From Pseudomonas sp. Irchel s3f7 (GTDB taxonomy: Bacteria > Pseudomonadota > Gammaproteobacteria > Pseudomonadales > Pseudomonadaceae): a DNA stretch of 57,724 bases. A program made the position numbers and the translations under genes. The stretch lies in contig NZ_FYDO01000037.1 of assembly GCF_900187615.1 (NCBI RefSeq), positions 1 to 57,724 of the forward strand. Reading direction: 5' to 3'. The notes below the pieces were generated by a model. It did not search any database. It saw only the letters and a program-made list of their open reading frames with translations, and had not been told where the DNA came from. How positions within the stretch are numbered: the first letter of the stretch is position 1; every line of letters begins with the position of its first letter. Below, in pieces: positions 34,696-43,895 of the stretch.

Positions 34696-35753
34696 CAATG
34701 AGCCTTGAGGTTCTTCAGTTCAACCTGGGCTGCGCCTTCGGCAGCGGTGGCGATCTGGCCGATGACCCATGGCTGTTCGCCCGCATCACGCAGGACGTTC
34801 AGAGCAGTTTCAACGTGCTCCTGAGCCACGCAGATGACCATGCCCACGCCGCAGTTCAGCACGCGGTGCATTTCGTTCTCGTCGACGTTGCCTTTCTCTT
34901 GCAGCCAGTCGAATACCGCTGGGCGGTTCCAGCTCGCCACGTCAACGATCGCTTGTGCGCCTTTTGGCAGAACGCGCGGGATGTTGTCCAGCAGGCCACC
35001 ACCAGTGATGTGGGCCATGGCTTTGACTGCGCCGGTTTCCTTGATCAGCTTGAGCAGCGGCTTCACGTAGATGCGGGTCGGGGCCATCAGCAGGTCGGTC
35101 AGCGGCTTGCCGTCGAGCTGGATGTTTTCGATGTCGGCACCGGACACTTCGATGATCTTGCGGATCAGCGAGTAACCGTTGGAGTGCGGGCCGGAAGATG
35201 GCAGAGCGAGCAGGGCATCGCCGGCAGCAACCTTGGAACCGTCGATGATTTCGGCTTTTTCTACAACGCCGACGCAGAAACCGGCCAGGTCGTAGTCTTC
35301 GCCTTCGTACATGCCCGGCATTTCAGCGGTTTCGCCGCCAACCAGCGAGCAACCCGACAGTTCGCAGCCAGCACCGATGCCGGTCACCACCTGAGCGGCG
35401 GTGTCGACGTTCAGTTTGCCGGTGGCGTAGTAGTCGAGGAAGAACAGCGGCTCGGCGCCGCACACCACCAGATCGTTGACGCACATGGCGACCAGGTCGA
35501 TGCCGATGGTGTCGTGCTTGTTCAGGTTCAGTGCCAGGCGCAGCTTGGTGCCGACGCCGTCAGTACCGGAAACCAGCACAGGCTGCTTGTAGCCGGCCGG
35601 GATTTCGCAGAGGGCGCCGAAACCGCCCAGGCCGCCCATGACTTCCGGGCGCGCAGTGCGCTTGGCGACGCTCTTGATGCGTTCGACCAATGCTTCACCG
35701 GCGTCGATGTCTACACCGGCGTCCTTGTAGCTCAGGGAGGGTTGCTTGCTCAT
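34695..35753 (-). CDS. purM: Phosphoribosylformylglycinamidine cyclo-ligase (AIR synthetase)
   Basis: This 352-residue ATP-dependent enzyme makes aminoimidazole ribotide in purine synthesis. It has the PurM-type N-terminal segment SYKDAGVDIDAGEALVERI, GTDGVGTKLRLAL and GGETAEMPGMYEGEDYDLAG. The ATG at 35753 (MSKQPSLSYKDAG) is the usual start; an upstream in-frame start at 35810 would add 19 unlikely residues. It is translationally coupled to purN. Confidence 0.97.
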   Translation of the reverse strand: MSKQPSLSYKDAGVDIDAGEALVERIKSVAKRTARPEVMGGLGGFGALCEIPAGYKQPVLVSGTDGVGTKLRLALNLNKHDTIGIDLVAMCVNDLVVCGAEPLFFLDYYATGKLNVDTAAQVVTGIGAGCELSGCSLVGGETAEMPGMYEGEDYDLAGFCVGVVEKAEIIDGSKVAAGDALLALPSSGPHSNGYSLIRKIIEVSGADIENIQLDGKPLTDLLMAPTRIYVKPLLKLIKETGAVKAMAHITGGGLLDNIPRVLPKGAQAIVDVASWNRPAVFDWLQEKGNVDENEMHRVLNCGVGMVICVAQEHVETALNVLRDAGEQPWVIGQIATAAEGAAQVELKNLKAH

Positions 35754-36138
35754 GATCCAGGCCTTTAGGGGGGATTTCTGGGTAACGACCGAGTCTAGCG
35801 GGACCGCCAAAAAACACGAAGGAGGGAGCCATGCGCGTATTTCAGGGTACCCGGCTGTTGCCGGTCTGCGAAGGCGCGCGATTTTATCAGGCTTGAGCGG
35901 CAGCGGCCATCCTCAGGCCGACAGCAGGGCCATTTCAGCTGAAAAAAAACCGTTATTGCCCGGTGTCGTTAGTAACCTGCATGGCTGTATAAAGTATCGC
36001 GATTAACCGTCTATCGTTATGACAGTGCGAAAAACTTACCCGGGGCGTGTGAATGTTTTGCGTCGGGCGAGGGTCACAGCCTTGCTCTATCGTCTTCATG
36101 CGGTCTGTTTCAGCCGCTCTTGTCGTCAGGAATCTTCC
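35754..36138. other. Divergent purM / DUF2066 intergenic region
   Basis: These 385 bases separate two divergent genes and hold both promoters. One short ORF (35831-35896, 21 codons) has a strong GGAGGG ribosome site but no known relative. A GGGTACCCGG palindrome lies inside it. Nothing else is recognisable. Confidence 0.5.
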
Positions 36139-37197
36139 ATGCGTTTTTGTAAATTCTTGTTTGTGGGCTGTTTGTCATTGTTCAGCCTTGTGAGTCATGC
36201 CGAAACCGTCAAAGGCCTTTATCAGGTGCGTGAACCAGTAAATGGCCAGTCACCCGAGGAGCGTGAACAGGCGACTCAGCGTGCGCTGGACACCTTGGTG
36301 CTGCGCCTGACCGGTGACCCCAAGGCTGCGCAAAACCCGGGGCTGGCGACGGTTCGCAAAGATCCGCAACAAATCATCAGCCAGTACGGCTTTGAAGCCG
36401 GGCCGCCGGACGTGCTGAAAGTCGATTTCGATCCGGGTACGACTGAGCAGGCTCTGCGCCGGGCGGGGCTGGCGATGTGGGGTGCCAATCGGCCGTCGAT
36501 TCTGGCCTGGTGGTTGAATGACTCCACAGAAGGTTCGAGCCTGGTAGGTGACGGCCAGGCCAGCGCCGCGCCGCTGCGTCGGGCCGCCCAGCATCGTGGG
36601 TTGCCGCTGCGCTTGCCGCTGGCGGACCTGAATGAGCAGATCGTCGCCACGGCACCCAATCTGGAAGGCACTGACCCAGCACCGTTGCAAGGTGCTTCGG
36701 AGCGCTACAACGCCGATGCCTTGCTGGCGGTGCGCGCGCATGAGGAAGGTGGGCAGTGGCAGGCCAATTGGCGGCTGTGGCTGGGTGATCAAAAGGAGGC
36801 CGGCACCGTACAGGGGGTCGATCAGGCAGCATTGGCCGATGCGGTGATGTTGGCGGTCAATCAGCGCCTGGCACCACGATTCGTTGCCAAGCCTGGTGCT
36901 TCGGGTCAGCAATTAATAGAAGTACAGGGCATGAGTCTTGAGCGATATGCGGCGCTTGGGCGGTTGCTTGAGCCCTTCGGTGGGCGTCTGCAAAGTGTCG
37001 ATGGCGAGCGGATTCTTTACCGGGTCAACGGTAGCGCCGATCAGTTGAGAGCGCAGATGTCGCTGGCAAAACTGCAGGAAATGCCGGTCGAGCAAGCACC
37101 CGTGCCAGTGGCTCCTGTCCAGCCTGTTGCCCAAGGTTCGGCGCCCGCCGTAGCGCCAGTCGCCGCTCCTGTACCGCAGTTGCGTTTTCGTTGGTAG
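36139..37197 (+). CDS. DUF2066 domain protein, exported
   Basis: This is a 352-residue protein with a signal peptide (MRFCKFLFVGCLSLFSLVSH, cut near SHA-ET). DUF2066 covers most of the rest: VKGLYQVREPVNGQSPEERE, LVLRLTGDPKAAQNPGLA and QQIISQYGFE. The last 45 residues are a Pro/Val/Ala-rich linker (PVPVAPVQPVAQGSAPAVAP). The function is unknown. The ATG at 36139 has an AGGAA site; the upstream in-frame ATG at 36019 would disrupt the signal peptide. It precedes a PerM-like permease, as in other Pseudomonas. Confidence 0.85.
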   Translation: MRFCKFLFVGCLSLFSLVSHAETVKGLYQVREPVNGQSPEEREQATQRALDTLVLRLTGDPKAAQNPGLATVRKDPQQIISQYGFEAGPPDVLKVDFDPGTTEQALRRAGLAMWGANRPSILAWWLNDSTEGSSLVGDGQASAAPLRRAAQHRGLPLRLPLADLNEQIVATAPNLEGTDPAPLQGASERYNADALLAVRAHEEGGQWQANWRLWLGDQKEAGTVQGVDQAALADAVMLAVNQRLAPRFVAKPGASGQQLIEVQGMSLERYAALGRLLEPFGGRLQSVDGERILYRVNGSADQLRAQMSLAKLQEMPVEQAPVPVAPVQPVAQGSAPAVAPVAAPVPQLRFRW

Positions 37198-37231
37198 TTT
37201 TTCGTTCCTTATATAGAAGCAGGAGTGGTAC

Positions 37232-38299
37232 ATGGCCGATTCTCGGCGTTGGTTCTGGCTGGGTGGGGTGGTCCTGCTTTGCGTGTTTGTCTGGTTGTTG
37301 CATCCGATTCTGACGCCTTTTCTGGTGGCGCTACTGTTGGCCTATCTGTTCGATCCGTTGGTAGACCGCCTGGAAAAGGCCGGTCTGTCGCGGACTTGGG
37401 GCGTGGTGACGGTGTTTGCCGTGTTCACGCTGATTTTTACTGCGCTGCTATTGGTGCTGGTGCCGATGCTCGTCAAGCAGTTGTTCCGGTTGTATGAACT
37501 GGCGCCGCAAATGCTTGATTGGTTGCAGCACACGGCATTGCCTTGGGCGCAGTCCAAATTCGGGTTGTCGGACGGATTCTGGAAGTTCGACAAACTCAAG
37601 GCCGCGATCAGTGAACACATGGGCCAAACCACGGACATCGTCGGCGTGGTATTGAGCCAGGCGACGGCTTCGGGCCTGGCGTTGATAGGCTTGATGGCGA
37701 ATCTGGTGCTGATCCCGGTGGTGAGTTTTTACCTGCTGCGGGATTGGGACGTGATGATGGTCAAAATCCGCAATCTATTACCTCGTGATCGCGAGGAGCG
37801 TGCGGTCTCCCTGGCAGGCGAATGCCACGAAGTACTCGGCGCGTTCGTTCGCGGGCAGTTGATGGTGATGGTCGCATTGGGCGTGATTTACGCAGCGGGG
37901 CTGATGCTGGTCGGTCTGGAGCTGGGGCTGTTGATCGGTATGATTGCCGGTCTGGCGGCAATTGTGCCGTACATGGGATTCATCATCGGCATCGGCGCGG
38001 CATTGATCGCCGGCCTGTTTCAGTTTGGCGGTGATTTGTATCCCATGCTGGGTATCGTGGCGGTGTTCATGGTCGGTCAGGCGCTGGAGGGCATGGTGCT
38101 GACGCCGTTGCTGGTCGGCGACCGGATCGGGTTGCACCCGGTCGCGGTAATTTTCGCGATTCTGGCTGGCGGGGAGTTGTTCGGCTTTACCGGTGTGCTG
38201 CTGGCGCTACCGGTGGCGGCAGTGATCATGGTGCTGGTGCGTCATGTCCATGATTTGTATAAAGACTCTGATATCTACGCCAGTGGCGAGGGGCCGTAG
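37232..38299 (+). CDS. AI-2E/PerM family membrane protein
   Basis: This is a 355-residue inner-membrane protein with about eight helices and the family's loop region. AYLFDPLVDRLEKAGLSRTW near the N-terminus and NLVLIPVVSFYLLRDWD in the middle are typical of the AI-2E transporter/PerM family. Members are proposed exporters of small molecules or Na+/H+ antiporters; the substrate is not predictable. A good AGCAGGAG site precedes the ATG, 35 bases after the DUF2066 gene. Confidence 0.88.
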   Translation: MADSRRWFWLGGVVLLCVFVWLLHPILTPFLVALLLAYLFDPLVDRLEKAGLSRTWGVVTVFAVFTLIFTALLLVLVPMLVKQLFRLYELAPQMLDWLQHTALPWAQSKFGLSDGFWKFDKLKAAISEHMGQTTDIVGVVLSQATASGLALIGLMANLVLIPVVSFYLLRDWDVMMVKIRNLLPRDREERAVSLAGECHEVLGAFVRGQLMVMVALGVIYAAGLMLVGLELGLLIGMIAGLAAIVPYMGFIIGIGAALIAGLFQFGGDLYPMLGIVAVFMVGQALEGMVLTPLLVGDRIGLHPVAVIFAILAGGELFGFTGVLLALPVAAVIMVLVRHVHDLYKDSDIYASGEGP

Positions 38300-38482
38300 C
38301 GACATGATGAGTGGGTGGCGGTCGCACTGACCGCCAAACAAACGGTCATAAAACCGTAGCGTTAACGCAAACCTTTGATTTTGCTTGTGGTCTGTCGCAT
38401 TGTGCGACCAGCGCCACGGGTATAAACTTCGCAAACTTTACACAGAGGCCACTAACGGTTCCTTTGGAACTGTTCAGTCAGC

Positions 38483-39187
38483 ATGAAACCGATTCAGCTG
38501 CCCCTAGGTGTGCGTCTGCGTGACGACGCCACCTTTATCAATTACTACCCAGGCGCCAACGCCGCTGCACTCGGCTATGTCGAGCGGCTTTGCGAAGCCG
38601 ACGCCGGCTGGACCGAAAGCCTGATCTACCTTTGGGGCAAGGATGGGGTAGGGCGTACGCACCTGTTGCAAGCGGCCTGTCTGCGCTTCGAGCAGATGGG
38701 GGAGCCGGCGGTGTATCTGCCGCTGGCCGAACTGCTGGATCGTGGTATAGAAATTCTCGACAACCTCGAACAGTACGAACTGGTCTGTCTGGATGACCTG
38801 CAGGCGGTCGCCGGCAAGGCGGACTGGGAAGAGGCGCTGTTCCATCTGTTCAATCGCTTGCGTGACAGTGGTCGACGCCTGCTGATTGCCGCATCGACCT
38901 CTCCCCGAGAGTTGCCGGTGAAACTGGCGGATCTCAAATCCCGACTCACCTTGGCGCTGATCTTTCAGATGCGTCCGCTTTCCGATGAAGACAAGTTGCG
39001 CGCGTTGCAATTGCGCGCATCCCGTCGTGGTCTTCACCTGACTGACGAAGTGGGGCATTTCATTCTGACGCGGGGCACCCGCAGCATGAGTGCGCTGTTC
39101 GAGCTGCTTGAACGTCTCGATCAGGCCTCTCTTCAGGCTCAACGCAAGCTGACGATCCCGTTTTTGAAAGAAACCCTGGGCTGGTAA
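38483..39187 (+). CDS. hda: DnaA regulatory inactivator Hda
   Basis: This 234-residue AAA+ protein is homologous to the DnaA ATPase domain and stimulates ATP hydrolysis on DnaA together with the beta clamp. The N-terminal clamp-binding motif QLPLGV (residues 4-9) is present. The P-loop-like LWGKDGVGRTHLLQA (about 50-64) and Walker B LVCLDDLQAV follow. Sensor and arginine-finger regions are seen in STSPRELPVKLADLKSRLTL. It sits 183 bases after the permease gene, as in other Pseudomonas. Confidence 0.95.
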   Translation: MKPIQLPLGVRLRDDATFINYYPGANAAALGYVERLCEADAGWTESLIYLWGKDGVGRTHLLQAACLRFEQMGEPAVYLPLAELLDRGIEILDNLEQYELVCLDDLQAVAGKADWEEALFHLFNRLRDSGRRLLIAASTSPRELPVKLADLKSRLTLALIFQMRPLSDEDKLRALQLRASRRGLHLTDEVGHFILTRGTRSMSALFELLERLDQASLQAQRKLTIPFLKETLGW

Positions 39188-39219
39188 AACCCGCTGAAAC
39201 CGAGAGGTTTAGCGGGTTT
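39187..39219 (+). terminator. Terminator-like hairpin after hda
   Basis: AAACCCGCTGAAACC and GGTTTAGCGGGTTT pair almost fully, but the T-run is only three bases. Confidence 0.65.
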
Positions 39220-39411
39220 GGCATATTTCAGGCGCCAAAAAAATCCGCTTTCCTGTCGAGTGACAGGCAGCGTGAATGTTCAAAATGGGCTTAAGCGCTT
39301 AGATGTTAACGAGAAACCGAGAAGTCACATAAAGATCGATTGAATTTGCAAATGAGGTTGATAGCGGGCATAGTCTCGGCTTCTTTACAACTATCAGCCA
39401 CGGTCGTGCCC

Positions 39412-40059
39412 ATGCTAAATCGCTTCGCACCCCTCGTGCCTCTCGCACTCGTTACCCTGTTGTTCGGTTGCGCTGCTCACACACCAGTGACTCAGCAAGC
39501 ATCGCAACAGCAGGTCAAGAACTCCGCTACAGCCCAGTCTTCTTCTCTTTATCAGGAAGCGCTGGAGCAAGAAGAACAGGCGAACGAAAAAGAACTCGCC
39601 GATTTCGCCGGCGGCAAGTCGTATCAATTGCCGGTTCTGGCCGACAGCATCCTTGAACGTGGCATGTCCCTGATCGGTACCCGTTACCGTTTCGGCGGCA
39701 CCTCTGAAGCCGGTTTCGATTGCAGTGGCTTCATCGGTTACCTGTTCCGCGAAGAAGCGGGCATGAACCTGCCTCGTTCCACTCGCGAAATGATCAACGT
39801 TGACGCCCCTCTGGTCTCGCGCAGCAAGCTTGAGCCGGGCGACCTGTTGTTCTTCGCAACCAACGGCCGTCGCGGTCGCGTCAGTCATGCCGGTATCTAC
39901 CTCGGCGACAACCAGTTCATCCATTCCAGCAGCCGTCGTAGCGGTGGCGTGCGGATCGATAGCCTGGGCGACAGCTACTGGAGCAAGACCTTCATCGAAG
40001 CCAAGCGTGCTCTGGCAATGGCGCCAAACGCGTCGCCAATCGTGACTGCTCGCAAATAA
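39412..40059 (+). CDS. NlpC/P60 family lipoprotein (peptidoglycan endopeptidase), copy 1
   Basis: This is a 215-residue lipoprotein: lipobox LFGC with Cys20, a helical charged stretch (about 45-65, QEALEQEEQANEKELADFAG), then the NlpC/P60 cysteine peptidase domain. The catalytic residues are Cys104 (FDCSGFIGY), His159 (SHAGIYLG) and His171 (FIHSSS). It probably cuts peptide cross-links in peptidoglycan from the outer-membrane side. The ATG at 39412 is chosen because it gives the lipoprotein signal; an in-frame start at 39340 does not. A second copy follows at 40226. Confidence 0.9.
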   Translation: MLNRFAPLVPLALVTLLFGCAAHTPVTQQASQQQVKNSATAQSSSLYQEALEQEEQANEKELADFAGGKSYQLPVLADSILERGMSLIGTRYRFGGTSEAGFDCSGFIGYLFREEAGMNLPRSTREMINVDAPLVSRSKLEPGDLLFFATNGRRGRVSHAGIYLGDNQFIHSSSRRSGGVRIDSLGDSYWSKTFIEAKRALAMAPNASPIVTARK

Positions 40060-40140
40060 GCGGACAATTTGTAAGGTGAACTTAAAGTCTTACTTGAAGT
40101 TTGCCGGATAGCCGCTAGAATTCTGATCTATTAATGATGG

Positions 40141-40176
40141 CAAACCGCCTGCGTCACACGCAGGCGGTTTTCTTTT
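40141..40176 (+). terminator. Intrinsic terminator after the first NlpC/P60 gene
   Basis: AAACCGCCTGCGT and ACGCAGGCGGTTT form a 13-pair stem, followed by TCTTTTCT. Confidence 0.9.
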
Positions 40177-40225
40177 CTGCGCTCCGAGCAGAAAAAAGCC
40201 GCAGCCAGATCAGGATGTTCTGCTT

Positions 40226-40762
40226 ATGACGATGTCGGCCCGCCTCGCAATCATGTTCCTCGCAGCGCTGCTCAGCGCCTGTGCCAGCCGTACGCCGCCT
40301 CCTGCGCCGGTGGTTCGCGCTCCCATCGTTTTCGGTCCATCCCAAGCGTTTTCGCCCGAAGCGGAAGACGTACTGTTTCGCGCCCTTGGTCTCGTAGGCA
40401 CGCCTTATCGTTGGGGGGGCAATACACCGGATTCGGGTTTTGATTGCAGTGGTCTGATCGGTTATGTGTACCGTGACGTTACCGGTATTTCCTTGCCGCG
40501 CACCACCCGCGAGATGATCACGATGCAAGCGGCCAACGTCGGCAAGGAAGGTCTGCAATCGGGTGACCTGATCTTCTTCGCCACCAATGGCGCTTCCCAG
40601 GTCAATCATGCCGGGATTTATGTCGGCGAGGGACGCTTCGTCCATGCACCCGCCACCGGCGGCACCGTGAAGCTCGACAGCTTGTCCAAGAACTATTGGC
40701 AGAAAGCCTATCTCAGCGCCAAGCGCGTTCTGCAACCGGAGCATCTGGCGCGCAATCGATAA
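40226..40762 (+). CDS. NlpC/P60 family lipoprotein (peptidoglycan endopeptidase), copy 2
   Basis: This is a 178-residue lipoprotein with lipobox LSAC (Cys19), a short Pro-rich linker, and an NlpC/P60 domain with Cys74 (FDCSGLIGY), His128 (NHAGIYVG) and His140 (FVHAPA). It aligns with the upstream copy through the whole peptidase domain but lacks its charged helical spacer. A terminator lies between the two copies, so they are separately transcribed. The start could be the first ATG or the in-frame ATG two codons later. Confidence 0.9.
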   Translation: MTMSARLAIMFLAALLSACASRTPPPAPVVRAPIVFGPSQAFSPEAEDVLFRALGLVGTPYRWGGNTPDSGFDCSGLIGYVYRDVTGISLPRTTREMITMQAANVGKEGLQSGDLIFFATNGASQVNHAGIYVGEGRFVHAPATGGTVKLDSLSKNYWQKAYLSAKRVLQPEHLARNR

Positions 40763-40780
40763 TCGCCAGAGGTTGTGGTC

Positions 40781-41434
40781 ATGACCGCTCGCACGCTCAA
40801 TCTCGATGATGCGTTGTATCAATACCTGCTCGACGTCTCTTTGCGCGAAACGCCGCTGCTCAAGCGCCTGCGCGATGAAACCCAGGCACTGCCCATGGCG
40901 CGCTGGCAAGTGGCGCCGGAGCAAGGGCAGTTTCTCGCACTGCTGGTGAAACTCACCGGCGCCAGGCGTGTGCTGGAAATCGGCACCTTCACCGGTTACA
41001 GTGCCCTGTGCATGGCGACGGCATTGCCGGATGACGGTTCACTGATCTGTTGCGACGTTCCGGGTGATTACAATGCCACCGCCCGCCGTTACTGGCTCGA
41101 GGCAGGGCTGGCCGGGCGAATCGACCTGCGTCTGGCGCCTGCGCTGGAGACGCTTGGCAAGCTGGACCAACCAGGTCAATTCGATCTGATTTTCATCGAT
41201 GCCGACAAGGCCAACTATCCCGCCTACCTGGAGCATTCGCTGCGTCTGTTGCGGGTAGGTGGGCTGGCGGTGTTCGATAACACCCTGTGGAGTGGCCGGG
41301 TTCTTGAGGCAAATCCCGAGAGCAAAGACACCCGTGCGATCCAGGCGCTTAATCGAGCGTTGAAAGATGACGCGAGAGTGGATCTGTCCCTGTTGCCGAT
41401 AGGCGATGGATTGACGCTCTGCCGCAAACGGTAG
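40781..41434 (+). CDS. Class I SAM-dependent O-methyltransferase
   Basis: This 217-residue protein is like bacterial caffeoyl-CoA/catechol O-methyltransferases. The SAM loop is EIGTFTGYSALCMA (about 66-79). The metal site is in IFIDADKANYPAYL (Asp140, Asp142) and FDNTLWSG (Asp166, Asn167). The natural substrate is unknown. The ATG at 40781 with an AGAGG site is preferred over the GTG at 40775. It begins 18 bases after the second NlpC/P60 gene, so may be co-transcribed. Confidence 0.9.
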   Translation: MTARTLNLDDALYQYLLDVSLRETPLLKRLRDETQALPMARWQVAPEQGQFLALLVKLTGARRVLEIGTFTGYSALCMATALPDDGSLICCDVPGDYNATARRYWLEAGLAGRIDLRLAPALETLGKLDQPGQFDLIFIDADKANYPAYLEHSLRLLRVGGLAVFDNTLWSGRVLEANPESKDTRAIQALNRALKDDARVDLSLLPIGDGLTLCRKR

Positions 41435-41462
41435 TCATCAGCAGGCTGCGATCTTTTGCTGT

Positions 41463-42776
41463 CTATTTTACAGCCGACACCCGCCACACCTTGTTCCCTA
41501 CATCGTCGGCCACGAGCAAATCCCCCTGCCGATCAATCACCACACCCACTGGCCGTCCCATGGCTTTTTCTTCGTCATTGAGGAATCCGGTCAGTACATC
41601 AATCGGCTGACCGGTCGGTTTGCCTCCGTTGAACGGCACGAAAATCACTTTGTAGCCACTGTGCGGCTTGCGATTCCATGAGCCGTGCTGACCAATGAAT
41701 GCACCTTGGGTGAACGGTGCTGGCAGTTTGCTGTTTTCGGCAAACGTCAGGCCCAGTGAGGCCGTGTGTGGGCCGACGGCATAGTCCGGCTTGAGAGACT
41801 TGGCGACAAGATCCGGATTTTGCGGCTCGACGCGAACATCGACGTGCTGGCCGTAATAGCTGAACGGCCAGCCGTAGAAGGCGCCATCCTGCACCGAGGT
41901 GATGTAGTCGGGCACCAGGTCGCTGCCGATGTCATCGCGCTCGTTGACGGCGGTCCATAGGGACCCACTTTGCGGTTCCCAGGCCAGGCCATTGGGGTTG
42001 CGCAAGCCTGAGGCGAAAATCCGCTGGTTGCCGGTGGCGCGATCCACTTCCCAGATCGCGGCGCGACCTTCCTCTTTATCCATGCCGTTTTCGGCGACGT
42101 TGCTGTTGGAGCCCACGGTGACGTAGAGCTTGCGGCCATCCTTGCTGGCGATGACATTTTTGGTCCAGTGGTGATTCAACGGGCCTCCCGGCAAGTCGAC
42201 CACTTTGATCGGTGGCGACTTGATTTCGGTATCGCCATACTCATAGTGAAAGCGCAGCAGGCGGTCCGTGTCGGCCACGTAGAAGTCATTGCCGACCAGT
42301 GTCATACCGAACGGTGAATTGAGGTTCTCCAGAAACACGCTGCGGGTTTCGGCGATACCGTCGTGATCCTTGTCCCTCAGCAAGGTGATGCGGTTCGCGC
42401 TCGGCACGCCGGCCCCGGCGCGGCCCATCACTTTCTTGGTGATCCAGCCCTTGATGCCACTGCCATCATCGGGTTTGGCCGGGGCGTTGGTTTCGGCCAC
42501 CAACACGTCGCCGTTTGGCAGTACATAGAGCCAGCGCGGGTGATCAAGGTCTTCGGCAAAAGCCGTCACTTGAGTGCCTGCGGCGGCAATGGGTTTCACG
42601 CCCGCAGGCCAGCCGATGGCGGGTGCGATGTTGACTGTCGGGATCAGGGTTTTACTGGGTTCGGGCAGTTGGGGAGATGGGCCGGTGCCGTCGGAGACTT
42701 GCAGGCTGGAGGTCTCGCCACAGGCGACGAGCCCTCCAGTGAGGGCGATAACGAAAACGAACGGGGCTGTGCGCAT
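41463..42776 (-). CDS. Lipoprotein PQQ-type sugar (sorbosone/glucose) dehydrogenase-like protein
   Basis: This is a 437-residue lipoprotein (lipobox LVAC, Cys19) with a beta-propeller like the soluble glucose/L-sorbosone dehydrogenase family. Features: LDHPRWLYVLPNGDVLVAE, NSPFGMTLVGNDFYVAD, VNERDDIGSDLVPDYITSVQ and FIGQHGSWNRKPHSGYKV. Such enzymes use PQQ, but substrate and cofactor cannot be proven here. The ATG at 42776 with a GGAAGA site is chosen; an upstream in-frame ATG at 42839 would bury the lipoprotein signal. Confidence 0.88.
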   Translation of the reverse strand: MRTAPFVFVIALTGGLVACGETSSLQVSDGTGPSPQLPEPSKTLIPTVNIAPAIGWPAGVKPIAAAGTQVTAFAEDLDHPRWLYVLPNGDVLVAETNAPAKPDDGSGIKGWITKKVMGRAGAGVPSANRITLLRDKDHDGIAETRSVFLENLNSPFGMTLVGNDFYVADTDRLLRFHYEYGDTEIKSPPIKVVDLPGGPLNHHWTKNVIASKDGRKLYVTVGSNSNVAENGMDKEEGRAAIWEVDRATGNQRIFASGLRNPNGLAWEPQSGSLWTAVNERDDIGSDLVPDYITSVQDGAFYGWPFSYYGQHVDVRVEPQNPDLVAKSLKPDYAVGPHTASLGLTFAENSKLPAPFTQGAFIGQHGSWNRKPHSGYKVIFVPFNGGKPTGQPIDVLTGFLNDEEKAMGRPVGVVIDRQGDLLVADDVGNKVWRVSAVK

Positions 42777-42842
42777 ACTGATCTTCCCTATGAATGCCTT
42801 GTTCTCATCATAGAGAAGTGTTGCCTTTTGATGGTTCAACCT

Positions 42843-43427
42843 TCAGCCGTGCGCTTCCTTCAAAAGCACGGCAATACCGGGATGATAGTGGCCGGCTTCG
42901 TTGCGCAATTTGCGATAGGCGTAAGGGAAATACCAGGCAACGGCGCAGGTGTTTATTTTTTGCAGGTCATCGACCATGTCCTGGAGCTCTTCTGGCGTAG
43001 CACCTTGCTGGGCTTTTTGCGGTGCAGCGAACAGGCAGCCGAGTCTCAGGTCGCTGGCGTGGCTCACGCGTTTGGCGTCGCTGGTGATGTCGAGCAACGC
43101 CTGGGTCAGATCGAGACTGTTGACCCGCGGCCAGCGCTGGGTCGCCTGGAAATAGGCACGGGTTTCGGGCGAGGCAAGCAGCAGATCGGCGCGACTGTTG
43201 CGCTCGCCGTCTTCGGTTTGCTTGCGCGTTTGCGTGTGTTGCAGCGTGACCATTTCGGCCATCCAGGCGGCGGCTGAAAGCAGTCCCAGATTGGCTTTTT
43301 CGTCGTGCCAGTAGGGCGCGTCACCGTCGCCGCGCACGGCATTGTAGCGGTCAATACAGTCGAACCAGCGTTCCAGTACCGGGCGCAGGAATTCCAGTTT
43401 TGGATTGCTGATGATCATGCCTTGCAT
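42843..43427 (-). CDS. Unknown protein, 194 residues
   Basis: I do not recognise the family. The protein is soluble-looking, without signal peptide or membrane helix. It is rich in charged residues and tryptophan (FLRPVLERWFDCIDRY, DEKANLGLLSAAAWMAEMVT) and ends with GHYHPGIAVLLKEAHG. Its compact helical character and codon use look like a real gene. The start may be the ATG at 43427, the GTG at 43436 or the ATG at 43418. It lies 66 bases upstream of the sugar dehydrogenase gene in the same direction. Confidence 0.72.
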   Translation of the reverse strand: MQGMIISNPKLEFLRPVLERWFDCIDRYNAVRGDGDAPYWHDEKANLGLLSAAAWMAEMVTLQHTQTRKQTEDGERNSRADLLLASPETRAYFQATQRWPRVNSLDLTQALLDITSDAKRVSHASDLRLGCLFAAPQKAQQGATPEELQDMVDDLQKINTCAVAWYFPYAYRKLRNEAGHYHPGIAVLLKEAHG

Positions 43428-43591
43428 GGGGCTCACCCTTGTTATTGTGTTGTGGGTTTGTGGCTATTTGATATCACTGCTGGGAGCGAGGCACAAGATT
43501 GGCGTCAGAATATTGAGCGCCAGTCGATATTCCCATCCGACGTCCCGGCTTTAATTGACGCTCCACCCCCAACCCTCTAACCTTCGCGGCT

Positions 43592-43800
43592 TGTTTCAGG
43601 TGCTCTGTGGCTTGGGTCGACAGAGTGAAACAGGGAAGCCGGTGAATGAGCTCTTCAAACTGTTGAAGGTCATGATCCCGGCGCTGCCCCCGCAACGGTA
43701 AATGAGTGAAGACTGAGCTTTGAGCCACTGTATCGAGGGTCGATATGGGAAGGCGCGCAGTCGGGTGCAAACCGCTCATGAGCCCGGAGACCGGCCTGAT
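43592..43800 (+). promoter_or_regulatory. Cobalamin (B12) riboswitch
   Basis: The leader has the conserved parts in order: ACAGGGAAGCCGGTG (43630), the B12 box GCTGCCCCCGCAACGGTAA (43683), GAGCCACTG (43722), GGGAAGG (43747) and GCCCGGAGACCGGCC (43782). It ends about 95 bases before cobO. Binding of adenosylcobalamin is expected to turn down the ten-gene cob operon. The 5' limit is approximate. Confidence 0.96.
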
Positions 43801-43895
43801 TCATTCAACGGCATCACGGTGGGCGATGCCAGGCTTGTTGCCTTCTTTTTTTGTGCCTGCCCGCCGTTATTCCCGCCTCAACGGAGAGCTTCCCC

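Noticed and set aside
34698..35768. 356-codon ORF opposite purM
   Set aside because: Codon-bias shadow of a complete, conserved purine gene.
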